A stretch of DNA of 64,000 nt from Paraburkholderia nodosa (GCF_001718195.1 NZ_MCNV01000004.1:248001-312000); one strand, 5' to 3'. Positions 1 through 11,185 are shown, counted from the stretch's first letter. Notes: a model not told the origin generated them from the letters alone. Numbers and translations: made by a program.

Positions 1-1
1 G

Positions 2-763
2 CGCGTGGTGTTCAACCAGAAGGGTGGCGTAGGCAAGTCAACGATCGTTTGTAATCTCGCTGCGATCAGCGCGATTGAGGGTCGGCGTACGCTCGTCATC
101 GACCTCGACGCGCAGTCAAATTCGAGCCAGTACCTGCTCGGCGCGGCTTGCGCCGACGCGAAGCCCAACGTCGCCGACTTCTTCGAAACCGCGCTGACCT
201 TCAGCTTCCGGCCGGTCGAGGTCACGTCGTTCATTCATTCGTCACCCTTCGAGAATCTCGACGTGATGCCCGCGCATCCCGATCTCGACACGCTGCATGG
301 GAAGCTCGAGTCGCGCTACAAGATCTACAAGCTGCGCGACGCGCTCAAAGAACTCGACATGTACGATGCGATCTACATCGACACGCCGCCTGCGCTGAAC
401 TTCTACACGCGCTCTGCGCTGATCGCGGTCGAGCGCTGCCTCATTCCATTCGACTGCGACGACTTCTCGCGCCGCGCACTCTATACGCTGCTCGAGAACG
501 TGAAAGAAATTCAGCAGGACCACAATGCGGCGCTCACGGTCGAAGGCATCGTCATCAACCAGTTCCAGCCGCGCGCGAGCCTGCCGCAGAAACTCGTGGA
601 CGAACTCGTCGATGAAGGGCTGCCGGTGCTGTCGTCGCGGCTGTCTTCTTCGGTGAAGATTCGCGAATCGCATCAGCAGGCCAAGCCCGTCGTCCACCTC
701 GATCCGGCGCACAAACTCACGCGCGAATTCGTCGCGCTCCATCAGGAATTGAGCGGGGCTTGA
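2..763 (+). CDS. ParA-family ATPase (5' end outside window)
   Basis: Partition-type P-loop ATPase of the ParA/MinD group, which binds ATP and usually positions DNA or protein cargo. The deviant Walker A motif KGGVGKS lies at the very start of the visible protein, followed by the switch motif in VIDLDAQSN and a Walker B-like strand ending IDTPPAL. The frame is open to the window edge, so a few N-terminal residues are probably missing; GTG at 5 is the first start-like codon seen but would leave almost no N-terminus. No ParB gene or parS-like site is visible next to it, so a role in replicon partition cannot be claimed from this window. Confidence 0.9.
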   Translation, partial: RVVFNQKGGVGKSTIVCNLAAISAIEGRRTLVIDLDAQSNSSQYLLGAACADAKPNVADFFETALTFSFRPVEVTSFIHSSPFENLDVMPAHPDLDTLHGKLESRYKIYKLRDALKELDMYDAIYIDTPPALNFYTRSALIAVERCLIPFDCDDFSRRALYTLLENVKEIQQDHNAALTVEGIVINQFQPRASLPQKLVDELVDEGLPVLSSRLSSSVKIRESHQQAKPVVHLDPAHKLTREFVALHQELSGA

Positions 764-864
764 AAGGCAAGCGCGGACATCACCGGTTTACGCCCTCGGC
801 GGAGTGTGCAAGTATCCCTCGCAGCGAGTCGCACCGAGACTCTTGCTCTCTTGCGAGGTTCAGA

Positions 865-2220
865 ATGGACTGGAGGTTCTGGAAGGCAGAGAAGCGCCAG
901 GAAGAGGCGCGCAACTGGCCCACCAATACGCATGAATCGATACGCCAACTCCTGAGCATGTACCAGGGCGTCGGCACGCCGCCGTTTGCGAACTGGGCCG
1001 CGCCCGGCATCGCATTCGCACCCGAAGTCGAAGCGATCGCCCAAAATGGGGTCAAGGGCTATCAGCTCGCTCTCTGGTTCTGGCTCTTTGCCGAGAAGCA
1101 CGGCACCATCGCGGCGAGAATGGCGCGCGAAACGTTCTGCCTGCTTGCCGACGCGGCGCAGCCGTCGTCGGGAGACGCGATCGATGCGCTCCTCGATCAG
1201 GAAAACCGCCTCGCACATGCCGTCGAGACGGTTTCCGCCGAGCAGCGCGCGTTCAGGCTGGAAGGCCTGAGCGTCGAATTGCCGATGGAGTTCTTTCTGG
1301 CCACCGGCACGTTGAGGCTCAGGCCCGACTCGCCGTATGCCGGGGATGAGTCCGCCTCCCTGCAAGGCAACGACTACAAGCTGGCGGACTGCTTTCGCCA
1401 CGCGACCGCTGAAGCGCTGTCCGTTTTCCGCCCGATGATCCAGGCGGTCGAATTCGACGCGAAAACGCTGCCCAACTGGAAATGGAGCGCCCGGCCGGGT
1501 GCGGCCGAGCGGCATCTGCAGCGGCGCTACAGCAATCCGCTCTTTCCGCTGCACCGGCAGATGGTGACGGCCCACGACGTGCACGAGGCGCGTCTCGCCG
1601 ACAACCTGGCGCTGCAGGATATTCGCAACGAACTCAATGACGTGCGCCGCGCATTCTTCGAAAAGCCGGAACTGCCGTTGAACTGGCTCGCGTACCTCGA
1701 AAGCTACCGGGACGAGGTGGACCGGCTCGATGAGCGGCGCCTGGTCGCGGGTGGGCAGAACGCGGCGCTCGGCGAAGCGATCGCGGCGCTGCGTGCCGAC
1801 GTTCTGGCGCCGTGGCGCGCCGAGATTCAGAAGAATCGCCACAGCCTCGCCACGCTCGAGCAGGACGAAGCGCGCAGGGCCGAACGGCGCTCACTGCTGT
1901 ACGGCTGCGACTGGACCGCGCAATTGCTCAGTCACGGCTCGCTAATCCCGCCGGACGAAGTCGTTCCCGCTTTGCTGAGCGAATCTCCCGCGGAGTTGGA
2001 GAAGGCGGTGACCGGCCTGCAGTCGGATCCACGTCTGCACGAAACGTTGGCCCACTGCCGGGCCGTTGCGCATCGGCTCGTGAACGAGCTGCGCGCGGCA
2101 GGTCACAACTTTCCCGATATGACCGACAAGCTGCGCATTCTGGACGGCACGTTCGACGCTCCGCTGAACGGCCAGCACGAACGGCCGCTCGACGGCGCGC
2201 CGGGAGAGGTGCCGGCCTGA
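865..2220 (+). CDS. Conserved-looking protein of unknown function
   Basis: I do not recognise this 451-residue protein. It has no obvious signal peptide or membrane segment and is rich in Trp, Arg and Glu, with a long charged, probably helical C-terminal half. The frame is open back to a TTG at 760 overlapping the ParA stop, but the segment before 865 has poor coding character; the ATG at 865 (MDWRFWKAEK) is preceded by a gagg sequence and is the better start. It follows the ParA-type gene by about 100 bases on the same strand, so the two may be co-expressed. Confidence 0.75.
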   Translation: MDWRFWKAEKRQEEARNWPTNTHESIRQLLSMYQGVGTPPFANWAAPGIAFAPEVEAIAQNGVKGYQLALWFWLFAEKHGTIAARMARETFCLLADAAQPSSGDAIDALLDQENRLAHAVETVSAEQRAFRLEGLSVELPMEFFLATGTLRLRPDSPYAGDESASLQGNDYKLADCFRHATAEALSVFRPMIQAVEFDAKTLPNWKWSARPGAAERHLQRRYSNPLFPLHRQMVTAHDVHEARLADNLALQDIRNELNDVRRAFFEKPELPLNWLAYLESYRDEVDRLDERRLVAGGQNAALGEAIAALRADVLAPWRAEIQKNRHSLATLEQDEARRAERRSLLYGCDWTAQLLSHGSLIPPDEVVPALLSESPAELEKAVTGLQSDPRLHETLAHCRAVAHRLVNELRAAGHNFPDMTDKLRILDGTFDAPLNGQHERPLDGAPGEVPA

Positions 2221-2254
2221 GGCTAGAGGCGGGCACCCGGTCGATTCGCTAACG

Positions 2255-3012
2255 TCAGGTTTTCAGCCGGTAGCCCGTCTTGAAGATCCACGCGGTGATC
2301 GCGAGGAACAGCGCGAGAAAGGCGGCTGTCATGCCGAGACTCACGCCGACGTCGACGTCCGCGAGCCCGTAGAAGCTCCAGCGGAAACCGCTGATGAGAT
2401 AGACGATCGGGTTGAAGAGCGTGATCACCTTCCACGCCGTCGGCAGCATGTCGACCGAGTAGAAGGCGCCGCCGAGGAACGTGAGCGGCGTGATGACCAA
2501 CAGTGGGACGATCTGCAGTTTCTCGAAGTTGTCCGCCCAGATGCCGATGATGAAACCGAGCAGGCTGAACGTGACCGCGGTGAGCAGCAGGAACAGCGCC
2601 ATCCACACGGGATGCTGGATCTGGATCGGCACGAAGAGCGCCGCGGTCGCGAGGATGATGAGCCCGAGCACGACCGACTTGGTCGCCGCCGCGCCGACAT
2701 AGCTGACCACGATTTCGAGGTAGGACACGGGCGCCGAGAGCAGCTCGTAGATCGTGCCCGTGAAGCGCGGGAAGTAGATTCCGAACGACGCGTTCGAGAT
2801 GCTCTGCGAGAGCAGCGACAGCATGATCAGGCCCGGCACGATGAACGCGCCGTAGCTGACACCGTTCACTTCCTTGATGCGCGAACCGATTGCAGAGCCG
2901 AATACGATGAAGTAGAGCGAAGTCGAAATGACCGGCGCGACAATGCTCTGCATCAGCGTGCGCCGCGTGCGCGCCATTTCGAACCGGTAAATGGCGCGAA
3001 TTGCGTAATGGT

Positions 3013-3016
<4 letters not shown>
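2255..3016 (-). CDS. ABC-2 type exporter permease, YadH-like
   Basis: Integral membrane permease of an ABC-2 exporter, 253 residues with about six hydrophobic segments. The central region, including FIVPGLIM and the C-terminal [17 protein letters not shown] and [15 protein letters not shown] stretches, matches the YadH type closely. Its ATG overlaps the stop of the upstream ATPase gene by four bases (ATGA), indicating translational coupling. The substrate is unknown; relatives are annotated as multidrug or polysaccharide exporters, which I cannot decide here. Confidence 0.9.
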
Positions 3017-4008
<992 letters not shown>

Positions 4009-4095
4009 GTGCGTGACATTACCAGAAGCCGGTAAAAGACACCGCGCGGACCCACGCGGGACATCGGACATCGCCAGGGAAAACCCTCGCATGTC

Positions 4096-4114
4096 ATTCC
4101 CATTCGTTGGGAAT
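4096..4114. promoter_or_regulatory. Candidate IclR operator, perfect inverted repeat
   Basis: Perfect 7-base arms ATTCCCA and TGGGAAT separated by five bases, located 20 bases before the GTG of the IclR-family gene and about 90 bases upstream of the divergent exporter ATPase start. Position and symmetry suit an autoregulatory site for the adjacent regulator. The assignment is inferred from position only. Confidence 0.5.
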
Positions 4115-4134
4115 CGTATTTTTGATTTCCGGGA

Positions 4135-4929
4135 GTGACGTGGCATGCTGAGTGCATCACTTCAGCCTTCGTCATTCAGGTGAAACAGGAACCCGGTGTT
4201 ACCGGCGCAGAGCGCCTGCTACTGGTGCTTTCGGCACTCGCGAGCCGCGGCAAGGCGATGTCCGCGAAGGACATGCTCGCGGCCACGGGGCTCGCGCAAA
4301 GCACACTCTACCGCCAGGTCGCGGTGCTCAAGCGCTGGGGCTTCGTGACCGAAGACGCCGGCTACTACGCGCCGGGCCCCATCAGTCTGCAGCTTGCGCT
4401 CGGCTTCGACGTCAATTCCCTGCTCGTCGAATCGAGCCGCGAAGGCATGCTGCAACTCGCGCGGACCTCGCAGGAGAGTGTCGGCCTCGTCGTCGCCGTG
4501 AACGACCAGGTGGTCTGCCTCGAAATGGTCGAAAGCACGCATTCGCTGCGCTGCTCGTTCGAGAAGGGGCGCGCAGTGCCGCTCAAGGCCGGGGCGTCGG
4601 CCAGGTCATTGCTCGCCTTCATGCACGAAAAGGCGCGCGGCGAGACGCTCGACCGTCTCTTCGCCGGCGACGCGCCGGGCCGCGCCGCCATGGAAGCGGA
4701 ACTGGAGCAGATTCGCGCGCGCGGCTACGCGGTGAGCGAAAGCGAAGTCGACCCTGGCGTATGGGGCGTGAGTGCGCCTGTGTTCCGGCGCGTTGCACGC
4801 GGCGCGGGCGCCAACGCGTCGATCACCTTGATGGCGCCGTCGTCGCGCGTGGCGGGCCGCGAGCTGCAGCCCGCCGACTGGACCTTGCGCACCGCGCACA
4901 CCATTTCCGCCCGTCTGCAAACCGATTGA
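4135..4929 (+). CDS. IclR-family transcriptional regulator
   Basis: One-domain-plus-effector regulator of 264 residues. The N-terminal winged helix ([11 protein letters not shown], then [19 protein letters not shown]) is followed by an IclR effector domain ending in [14 protein letters not shown] strands. The start could be GTG at 4135 or GTG at 4180; the domain begins after both. It lies 70 bases before an amino acid ABC importer and hutD/hutF/hutG on the same strand, so it probably controls that operon; the ligand might be a histidine breakdown product, which is inference only. Confidence 0.88.
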   Translation: MTWHAECITSAFVIQVKQEPGVTGAERLLLVLSALASRGKAMSAKDMLAATGLAQSTLYRQVAVLKRWGFVTEDAGYYAPGPISLQLALGFDVNSLLVESSREGMLQLARTSQESVGLVVAVNDQVVCLEMVESTHSLRCSFEKGRAVPLKAGASARSLLAFMHEKARGETLDRLFAGDAPGRAAMEAELEQIRARGYAVSESEVDPGVWGVSAPVFRRVARGAGANASITLMAPSSRVAGRELQPADWTLRTAHTISARLQTD

Positions 4930-4999
4930 CCGCAACGAACGAAGCCAAAGAACGAAGCCCAAAACCGCAGCGTCCCGAGAAACCACACAGGAGTCCAAC

Positions 5000-5755
5000 A
5001 TGAAACTGCATAAACTGCTGTCCGCCACGTGCGTCGCCCTCGCCATGTTCGCGGCCGCCGCTCCCGGCACCGCGAGCGCGCAAGCGCAGAACGTCCTCCA
5101 GGTCGCGACCGATGCGACGTTCCCGCCGATGGAGTTCACGGAAAACGGTCAGCGCACCGGGTTCGACGTCGACCTGATGAACGCGCTCGCCAAGGCAATG
5201 GGCAAGCAGGTCCAGTGGACCGACATCGACTTCAAGGGGCTGATTCCGGGTCTGATCGCGCACCGCTTCGACGCCGCGATTTCCGGCATCTACATCACGC
5301 CTGAACGCAGCCAGGTGGTGGACTTCACGCAGCCGTATTTCGCGGGCGGCCTCGTCGCGCTCGTGAAGGCCGACTCGCCCATCAAGACGCTCGCCGATCT
5401 CGAGGGCAAGAAGGTCTCGGTTCAGGTCGGCACGAAGTCGGTGAACTTCCTGCGCGACAACTACCCGAAGGTCACGCGCGTCGAGGTCGAGAAGAACCAG
5501 GAAATGTTCGATCTGGTCGGCATTGGCCGCGCGGATGCCGCCGTGACGGGCAAGCCCGCCGCGTATCAGTTCGCCCGCACGCGCGCAGGATTTCGCGTGC
5601 TCGACACCGAGCTGACGAAGGAAGCCTATGGCATTGCCGTGCGCAAGGACGAACCGCAGCTGCGCGATGCGCTGAACGCTGCGCTGGCCAAGATCAAGGC
5701 GGACGGCACCTACGCCCAGATCGTGAACAAGTGGTTCGGCACGGGTTCGAAGTGA
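5000..5755 (+). CDS. Periplasmic amino acid-binding protein (ABC importer)
   Basis: Family 3 solute-binding protein, 251 residues, for a polar amino acid importer. A Sec signal peptide ends near ASAQAQ; the mature start reads LQVATDATFPPMEF, followed by the usual GFDVDLMNALAKAMG and an internal DFTQPYF motif. An aggag ribosome site sits just before the ATG. Genes for a permease and an ATPase follow within 20 bases and by overlap, making a complete importer with one permease type. Linkage to hutD, hutF and hutG suggests histidine or a related compound as the substrate. Confidence 0.92.
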   Translation: MKLHKLLSATCVALAMFAAAAPGTASAQAQNVLQVATDATFPPMEFTENGQRTGFDVDLMNALAKAMGKQVQWTDIDFKGLIPGLIAHRFDAAISGIYITPERSQVVDFTQPYFAGGLVALVKADSPIKTLADLEGKKVSVQVGTKSVNFLRDNYPKVTRVEVEKNQEMFDLVGIGRADAAVTGKPAAYQFARTRAGFRVLDTELTKEAYGIAVRKDEPQLRDALNAALAKIKADGTYAQIVNKWFGTGSK

Positions 5756-5772
5756 ACCGGCGGATCTGATCC

Positions 5773-6441
5773 ATGCAACTCGACTTCTCTCCGGCTATCG
5801 CCGGTTGGGCCGACATCGCACACGGCGCGCTGGTCACGGTGGAAGTGACCGCCGCGGCGCTCGTGCTCAGCTGCATGCTCGGCCTCCTGATCGGCATCGG
5901 CCGGCTCGCGCCGCAACGGCGGCTCGTGTACGGCTTCTGCACGGGCTACCTCGTGTTCTTTCGCGGTACGCCGCTGCTCGTGCAGCTGTTCCTGCTGTTC
6001 TTCGGACTGCCGCAATTCAACATCCTGCTTCCGGCGTTCGTCTGCGGCATGCTCGGGCTCGGGCTCTATTCGGCCGCGTATGTCTCGGAGATCGTGCGCG
6101 GCGCGATCCAGTCCGTCGATCGCGGGCAGATGGAAGCCGCACGGTCGATCGGCATGTCGTCGGCGCAGGCCATGCGCGCGATCATCCTGCCGCAGGCCGT
6201 GGTGCGCATGATTCCGCCGCTCGGCAACGAATTCATCGCGCTCATCAAGAATTCCGCGCTGGTCTCGCTGCTGACGATCGACGACCTGATGCATGAAGGC
6301 CAGAAGATCATCAGCGTTTCGTATCGCTCGCTGGAGGTGTATCTCGTGATCGCGCTCGTTTATCTCGTGCTGACACAGACGACCAACTATGCGCTGCATC
6401 GCGTCGAGCGCCGCCTGCGCGCGGGAGGGATGGTGCAATGA
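5773..6441 (+). CDS. Amino acid ABC importer permease (HisM/GlnP type)
   Basis: Inner-membrane permease of 222 residues with five or so hydrophobic helices. The ATPase-contact (EAA) loop is visible as [20 protein letters not shown], followed by [16 protein letters not shown], both standard for the HEQRO permease family. The gene begins 17 bases after the binding-protein stop and overlaps the ATPase start by four bases. As the only permease gene here, it presumably forms a homodimer. Confidence 0.92.
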   Translation: MQLDFSPAIAGWADIAHGALVTVEVTAAALVLSCMLGLLIGIGRLAPQRRLVYGFCTGYLVFFRGTPLLVQLFLLFFGLPQFNILLPAFVCGMLGLGLYSAAYVSEIVRGAIQSVDRGQMEAARSIGMSSAQAMRAIILPQAVVRMIPPLGNEFIALIKNSALVSLLTIDDLMHEGQKIISVSYRSLEVYLVIALVYLVLTQTTNYALHRVERRLRAGGMVQ

Positions 6442-7205
6442 GCGCGCAACTGAATCCGATCGTCAGCATTCGCGGACTCAAGAAGTCGTTTGGTTCGCAC
6501 CTCGTGCTCAACGGCATCGACTTCGATATTCAGCCGCAACAGGTCGTCGTGGTGATCGGCCCGAGCGGTTCGGGCAAGAGCACGTTTCTGCGCTGCTGTA
6601 ATGGCCTCGAGCAGCCCGAGGGCGGCACCGTCGATATCTGCGGTCATCGACTCGTGGAAAACGGCGCGATGCTCAAGGACCGCGCGCTCAATGCGCTGCG
6701 TACCGAAGTCGGCATGGTGTTCCAGTCGTTCAATCTGTTTCCGCACCTCTCGGTGCTGCACAACATCACGGTTGGGCCGCGCATGTTGCGCGGGGCATCG
6801 AAGGCGCAGGCCGAATCCGCCGCGCTTGCGCTGCTCGAGAAAGTCGGGCTCGCGCATAAGGCGCATGTGATGCCGGCGAGCCTTTCCGGTGGGCAGAAGC
6901 AGCGTGTCGCCATTGCGCGGGCGCTCGCCATGCAGCCCCGCGTGATGTTGTTCGACGAGCCGACTTCCGCGCTCGACCCTGAGCTGGTTGGCGAGGTGCT
7001 GCAGGTCATGAAGCTGCTGGCTTCCGAGGGCATGACGATGGTGGTGGTCACGCACGAAATGGGCTTCGCGAAGGAAGTGGCCGACGTCGTGGTGGTGATG
7101 GACGGCGGCGAGATCGTCGAGGCGGGGCCGCCTTCGACGATCTTCACCGCGCCGGCACAGCCGCGCACGCGCAGTTTTCTGCAAGCGGTGTTGTCGCGCA
7201 CATGA
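6438..7205 (+). CDS. Amino acid ABC importer ATPase
   Basis: Nucleotide-binding subunit, 255 residues. Walker [10 protein letters not shown] at about residues 41-49, Q-loop in [11 protein letters not shown], signature LSGGQKQR, Walker [15 protein letters not shown] and H-loop [10 protein letters not shown] are all intact. It is coupled to the permease upstream and overlaps the hutD start downstream by four bases, so transport and catabolic genes are translated as one unit. Confidence 0.95.
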   Translation: MSAQLNPIVSIRGLKKSFGSHLVLNGIDFDIQPQQVVVVIGPSGSGKSTFLRCCNGLEQPEGGTVDICGHRLVENGAMLKDRALNALRTEVGMVFQSFNLFPHLSVLHNITVGPRMLRGASKAQAESAALALLEKVGLAHKAHVMPASLSGGQKQRVAIARALAMQPRVMLFDEPTSALDPELVGEVLQVMKLLASEGMTMVVVTHEMGFAKEVADVVVVMDGGEIVEAGPPSTIFTAPAQPRTRSFLQAVLSRT

Positions 7206-7843
7206 ACCGGTCGTCCGTACGCGAAGGCAGGGCAGGCGCGAGCGTGATGCTGCTGCGCGGTGTCGATCTCGTGCCCGCGCCGTGGAAAAACGGCGGTGGC
7301 GTGACGCGCGAAATCGCGACGGGTTGCGCAACGGGCGCGCTGCCCGATGGGTTCGCTTGGCGCGCGAGTCTCGCGGATATCGCTCAAGCCGGGCCGTTTT
7401 CGTGCTTCGAGGGCATAGACCGCACGCTCGTGTTGATCGACGGTGCGGCCTTGCACTTGAACGAGGCGCGCGCAGGAGAACAAGAGCCTCATGCCACGCA
7501 TACGCTGGAACGCGCGCTGGATATCGCCCGCTTTGCAGGTGAAGCCGCAATCGATGCACGGATCGCCGCCGGCCCCGTGCGCGTGTTCAACCTGATGGTG
7601 CGCCGCGAGGCCGCGCGCGGCGCGCTCGAAGTGTGGCGCGAGGCAACGCGGCGCAGCGTGCATGCGCAGACCGTGTTGCTGCATGCCGTGCAACGTCAGG
7701 CCGAGGTGAGCGTGGCGGGCGAGGGCTTCATCGCGCTCGCGCCCGGCGACACGTTGCGCGTGGATGCGGAGCAAGCCGTGGAGCTCGAAACGTGCGGCGA
7801 AGGCGCGCTGCTGGTTGTCATACTTGATTTCGCGCAAGCCTGA
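7202..7843 (+). CDS. hutD: HutD-family protein
   Basis: HutD/Ves family bicupin, 213 residues. The family hallmark [15 protein letters not shown] lies near residue 25, with [10 protein letters not shown] and the [16 protein letters not shown] stretch following. HutD proteins are found in histidine utilisation operons and have been proposed to act as a governor of pathway flux; their exact activity is not settled. The ATG at 7202 overlaps the ATPase stop; a second ATG 15 codons in (MLLRGVDL) is an alternative start nearer the conserved region. hutF follows four bases after the stop. Confidence 0.88.
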   Translation: MNRSSVREGRAGASVMLLRGVDLVPAPWKNGGGVTREIATGCATGALPDGFAWRASLADIAQAGPFSCFEGIDRTLVLIDGAALHLNEARAGEQEPHATHTLERALDIARFAGEAAIDARIAAGPVRVFNLMVRREAARGALEVWREATRRSVHAQTVLLHAVQRQAEVSVAGEGFIALAPGDTLRVDAEQAVELETCGEGALLVVILDFAQA

Positions 7844-7847
7844 TTTC

Positions 7848-9266
7848 ATGAGCACCCTGATCCCTCCGCTTTCCATGACGAACGCGCTTTTCGCGGAACA
7901 TGCGTATTTGCCCGGCGGTTGGCGCCGCAATGTGCTGCTCGAATGGGACGCCACGGGCACGCTGCGCGGCGTGACGCCCGACCACGCGCAAGCGCCTCGA
8001 GGCGTCGCGCGTGCGTCGGGCCCGATCATGCCTGGCATGCCTAATCTTCATTCGCATGCGTTCCAGCGCGCGATGGCCGGCCTCACCGAATATCGCGCGA
8101 ATCCCACCGACAGCTTCTGGAGCTGGCGCGAGCTGATGTACCGCTTTGCGGCGCGCATCACGCCCGACGATCTTGCCGCGGTCGCTAGCTGGCTCTACGT
8201 GGAAATGCTCAAGGCGGGCTACACGTCCGTCTGCGAGTTTCACTATGTGCATCACGCGCAGGACGGCCAGCACTATGCGAGCCCCGCCGAACTGGCGCAG
8301 CGTGTGGTGGACGCAGCGAGCGTGACCGGCATCGGCATGACCATGCTGCCCGTGCTCTATCAGTACAGTGGCTTCGGCGCGCAAGCGCCACGCGACGATC
8401 AGCGGCGCTTCATCAACACGCCCGACCGGTTGCTCGGCATTGTCGATGCACTGCGTGCATGGCGGCCCGAGCACGGCGCGTTGCGCTATGGCGTCGCGCC
8501 GCATTCGCTGCGCGCGGTTTCGCATGATTCGTTGCGCGTGCTGCTGGAAGGTCTGGATCAAGTGCTTCCCGGTGCGCCCGTCCACATCCACATCGCCGAG
8601 CAGACGGCCGAAGTCGAGGCTTGCATGGCGACCGAGGGCACGCGGCCCGTGCAATGGCTGCTCGATCGCTTCGATGTGAACGCGCGCTGGTGCCTTGTCC
8701 ATGCGACGCATATCGATGCGCGGGAGACCGCCGCGCTCGCACAAAGCGGCGCGATTGCGGGCCTGTGCCTCACGACCGAAGCGAATCTCGGCGACGGTAT
8801 TTTCCCTGCGCGCGAGTATCTCGATGCGGGCGGCGCGTTCGGCATCGGCTCGGACAGCCATATCGGCGTAGACTGGCGCGCCGAATTGCGCTTGCTCGAA
8901 TACGGTCAGCGGCTCACGCGGCGCGAACGCAACGTGCTCGCGTCGCCAGAGACCGCGCAGGTGGCCGACCGTCTTGTCGACGCGGCGCTCGCGGGCGGCG
9001 CGCGCGCGACGGGGCGCGCGGTGGGCGCGCTGCAGGAGGGCGCTCGCGCGGACTGGCTCGTGCTCGACGCGCAGCATCCGAACCTCGCGCAGCAGACGTC
9101 GCAAAGCTGGCTATCCTCAGTGGTGTTCTGCGAGCACGGCGAGACGCCGGTGCGCGACGTCTATGTGGGCGGCGAGCAGGTCGTCGCGCAGCGCCGCCAC
9201 CGAGACGAAGCGCGCCTGTACGCCGATTATCGTAGGGCGTTGAACCATCTCCTTGCCGGCGCGTAA
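7848..9266 (+). CDS. hutF: Formimidoylglutamate deiminase
   Basis: Amidohydrolase that converts N-formimino-glutamate to N-formyl-glutamate and ammonia, the fourth step of the five-step histidine pathway. Metal ligands are visible in MPGMPNLHSHAF (HxH), in HIHIAEQTAEVE, in LVHATHID and in GIGSDSHIGVD. The frame is open into hutD, but the ATG at 7848 right after the hutD stop is the natural start and gives about 472 residues; a second ATG lies nine codons later. hutG follows on the same strand, so products pass directly to the next enzyme. Confidence 0.93.
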   Translation: MSTLIPPLSMTNALFAEHAYLPGGWRRNVLLEWDATGTLRGVTPDHAQAPRGVARASGPIMPGMPNLHSHAFQRAMAGLTEYRANPTDSFWSWRELMYRFAARITPDDLAAVASWLYVEMLKAGYTSVCEFHYVHHAQDGQHYASPAELAQRVVDAASVTGIGMTMLPVLYQYSGFGAQAPRDDQRRFINTPDRLLGIVDALRAWRPEHGALRYGVAPHSLRAVSHDSLRVLLEGLDQVLPGAPVHIHIAEQTAEVEACMATEGTRPVQWLLDRFDVNARWCLVHATHIDARETAALAQSGAIAGLCLTTEANLGDGIFPAREYLDAGGAFGIGSDSHIGVDWRAELRLLEYGQRLTRRERNVLASPETAQVADRLVDAALAGGARATGRAVGALQEGARADWLVLDAQHPNLAQQTSQSWLSSVVFCEHGETPVRDVYVGGEQVVAQRRHRDEARLYADYRRALNHLLAGA

Positions 9267-9293
9267 GTGCGCGGCCAACCGAACGGAGCTCCC

Positions 9294-10103
9294 ATGACCG
9301 ACCTCTTTACGCTCGAACGCGGCACGGCGCCGCTGCTGATCTCGATTCCCCACCTCGGCACCCAGGTTCCCGAGACGCTGCGCGACGCGTATACGGACGT
9401 CGCGCTCACGGTCGCCGATACCGACTGGCATCTCGACCGGCTCTATGCGTTTGCGAAGACGCTGGGCGCGACGATACTCGGTGCGCGGGTGTCGCGCTAT
9501 GTGATCGACCTGAACCGGCCGCCCAACGACGAAAGCCTGTATCCAGGGCAGACGACGACTTCGCTGTGCCCGACCGAAACGTTCCGCGGCGAGGCGCTCT
9601 ATCGCGAGGGCCGCGCGCCTGATGCGCACGAGCGGCAACGCCGCGTCGGCACCTACTGGCAGCCGTATCACGACGCGCTGCGCGCCGAGCTGCAGCGCCT
9701 GCGCGCGCAGCACGCCAACGTGCTGCTGTGGGAGGCGCACTCGATTGCGAGCGTGCTGCCGCGGCTATTCGACGGCAAGCTGCCCGATCTGAACATCGGC
9801 ACGCAGGACGGGCGCACGGCGGCAGCGCCGGTGCAGGCGGCGGTCGAGCGCGCGGCGGCTGCGAGCGACTTCACGTGGATCGCGAATGGCCGCTTCAAGG
9901 GCGGCTACAACACGCGTCACTACGGCGCGCCGCAGGACGGCGTGCATGCGGTGCAACTCGAAATGTGCCAGTCGACGTACATGAGCGAGGCTGCGCCGTT
10001 CGACTACGTGCCGTCGCTAGCGCAGAAGGTCGAGCCGGTGGTGAGCGCGATGGTGAGCGGCGCGTTCGAGGCCGTGAAGGCGATGAACGCTGCTGCAGGC
10101 TGA
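9294..10103 (+). CDS. hutG: N-formylglutamate amidohydrolase (deformylase)
   Basis: Final enzyme of the five-step histidine pathway, releasing glutamate and formate from N-formyl-glutamate. Family landmarks: PLLISIPHLGTQVPE at the N-terminus, DTDWHLDRLY, RYVIDLNRPPND, LLWEAHSIAS and RFKGGYNTRHYG. The ATG at 9294 has a ggagct ribosome site; the 27 bases of open frame before it lie after the hutF stop and are not needed. About 269 residues, normal for the family. Confidence 0.93.
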   Translation: MTDLFTLERGTAPLLISIPHLGTQVPETLRDAYTDVALTVADTDWHLDRLYAFAKTLGATILGARVSRYVIDLNRPPNDESLYPGQTTTSLCPTETFRGEALYREGRAPDAHERQRRVGTYWQPYHDALRAELQRLRAQHANVLLWEAHSIASVLPRLFDGKLPDLNIGTQDGRTAAAPVQAAVERAAAASDFTWIANGRFKGGYNTRHYGAPQDGVHAVQLEMCQSTYMSEAAPFDYVPSLAQKVEPVVSAMVSGAFEAVKAMNAAAG

Positions 10104-10331
10104 TTGCGCCGCGCGTGAGCGCGCTATTAAGCGAATCCCTACATTTCAGAAAGCCGCGGATCTCAAAGGCGATGTGCCCCGTTCCGCACCCCGCCCAGCG
10201 CGGGAAAGTACTCAGTTGTGCGGGCTACGAACGCGCTGCCGATCGTAGTATTCTCTAGCGACGCGGCCTCGGGGGGCGCTGATGTGCCATCGCGAAGCAG
10301 TCCAGACATCCACATAAAGAGGAGAGGTTGA

Positions 10332-11135
10332 ATGAAGTTGAAGAAGCTCCTGTTCACAAGCGCGCTAGCTGTATCGGCACTCGGATTTACCGCCGTTTCC
10401 GCCCATGCGGAAGACCTGCTGGATTCGGTCAAACAGGCCGGGGTGCTCAAGATCGGTCTGGAAGGCACCTATCCCCCGTTCGATTCCCGTGACAGCAAGG
10501 GCGACCTCGTCGGCTTCGACGTGGACGTCGCGAAGGCCGTGGCGGCCAAGCTCGGGGTCAAGCCCGAGTTCATTCCCACCGAGTGGAGCGGCATTATCGC
10601 CGCGCTGCAGGCCGGCAAGTTCGACGTGATCGTCAATCAGGTGACCATTACGCCGCAACGTCAGCAGGCGCTCGACTTCAGCCAGCCCTACACGTACTCG
10701 GCCGCGCAGCTGATCCAGCGCTCCGACGACAAACGCGAATTCAAGACGCTCGACGAATTCAAGGGCGACAAGAAGCTCGGCGTGACGCTCGGCACCAACT
10801 ATGACCAGATGGCGCGCGCCGTGCAGGGCATCAACGTGCAGACGTATCCCGGCGCGCCCGAGAAGCTGCGCGACCTGGCCGCGAAGCGCATCGACGCGAC
10901 GATGGACGATCGCCTGATGCTGCCGTACATCATCAAGACGTCGAACCTGCCGCTGCGTCCGGGCGCCGTCTTGCCGGGCGCCGATCAGCAAATGGCCATT
11001 CCGTTCCGCAAGGGCAATCCGAAGTTCGAGAAGGCGATCAACGATGCGCTCACCTCGCTCAAGCAGGACGGCACGCTCAAGAAAATCTCCATGCAGTGGT
11101 TCGGCCAGGACGTGACGCAACCGCTCGCTCACTAA
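10332..11135 (+). CDS. Orphan amino acid-binding protein (cystine/polar amino acid type)
   Basis: Family 3 periplasmic binding protein of 267 residues with a clean Sec signal ending in VSAHAED. The mature region (IGLEGTYPPFD, GFDVDVAKAVAAKLG, ITPQRQQALDFSQPYTYS) looks most like TcyA/FliY-type cystine binders, though ligand choice cannot be read from sequence alone. A strong aggagagg site sits five to six bases before the ATG. No permease or ATPase follows; the next genes are convergent. It may work with the importer at 5.0-7.2 kb or with one encoded elsewhere. Confidence 0.88.
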   Translation: MKLKKLLFTSALAVSALGFTAVSAHAEDLLDSVKQAGVLKIGLEGTYPPFDSRDSKGDLVGFDVDVAKAVAAKLGVKPEFIPTEWSGIIAALQAGKFDVIVNQVTITPQRQQALDFSQPYTYSAAQLIQRSDDKREFKTLDEFKGDKKLGVTLGTNYDQMARAVQGINVQTYPGAPEKLRDLAAKRIDATMDDRLMLPYIIKTSNLPLRPGAVLPGADQQMAIPFRKGNPKFEKAINDALTSLKQDGTLKKISMQWFGQDVTQPLAH

Positions 11136-11159
11136 CGCTACAGTCGTTTCACGACATTC

Positions 11160-11185
11160 GCGCCGGCCGCAATCATGGCCGGCGC
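11160..11185. terminator. Bidirectional terminator-like hairpin
   Basis: Perfect 9-base arms GCGCCGGCC and GGCCGGCGC around an 8-base loop, lying between the convergent binding-protein gene and the cytochrome c gene. There is no clear T-run, so termination efficiency is uncertain. Confidence 0.6.

Noticed and set aside
1..763. Possible replication/partition locus around the ParA-type gene
   Set aside because: No ParB, no replication initiator, no iteron-like repeats or parS-like palindromes are visible nearby.
10110..10124. GCGCG-TGAG-CGCGC after hutG as a terminator
   Set aside because: Only five base pairs and no T-run; too weak to list.
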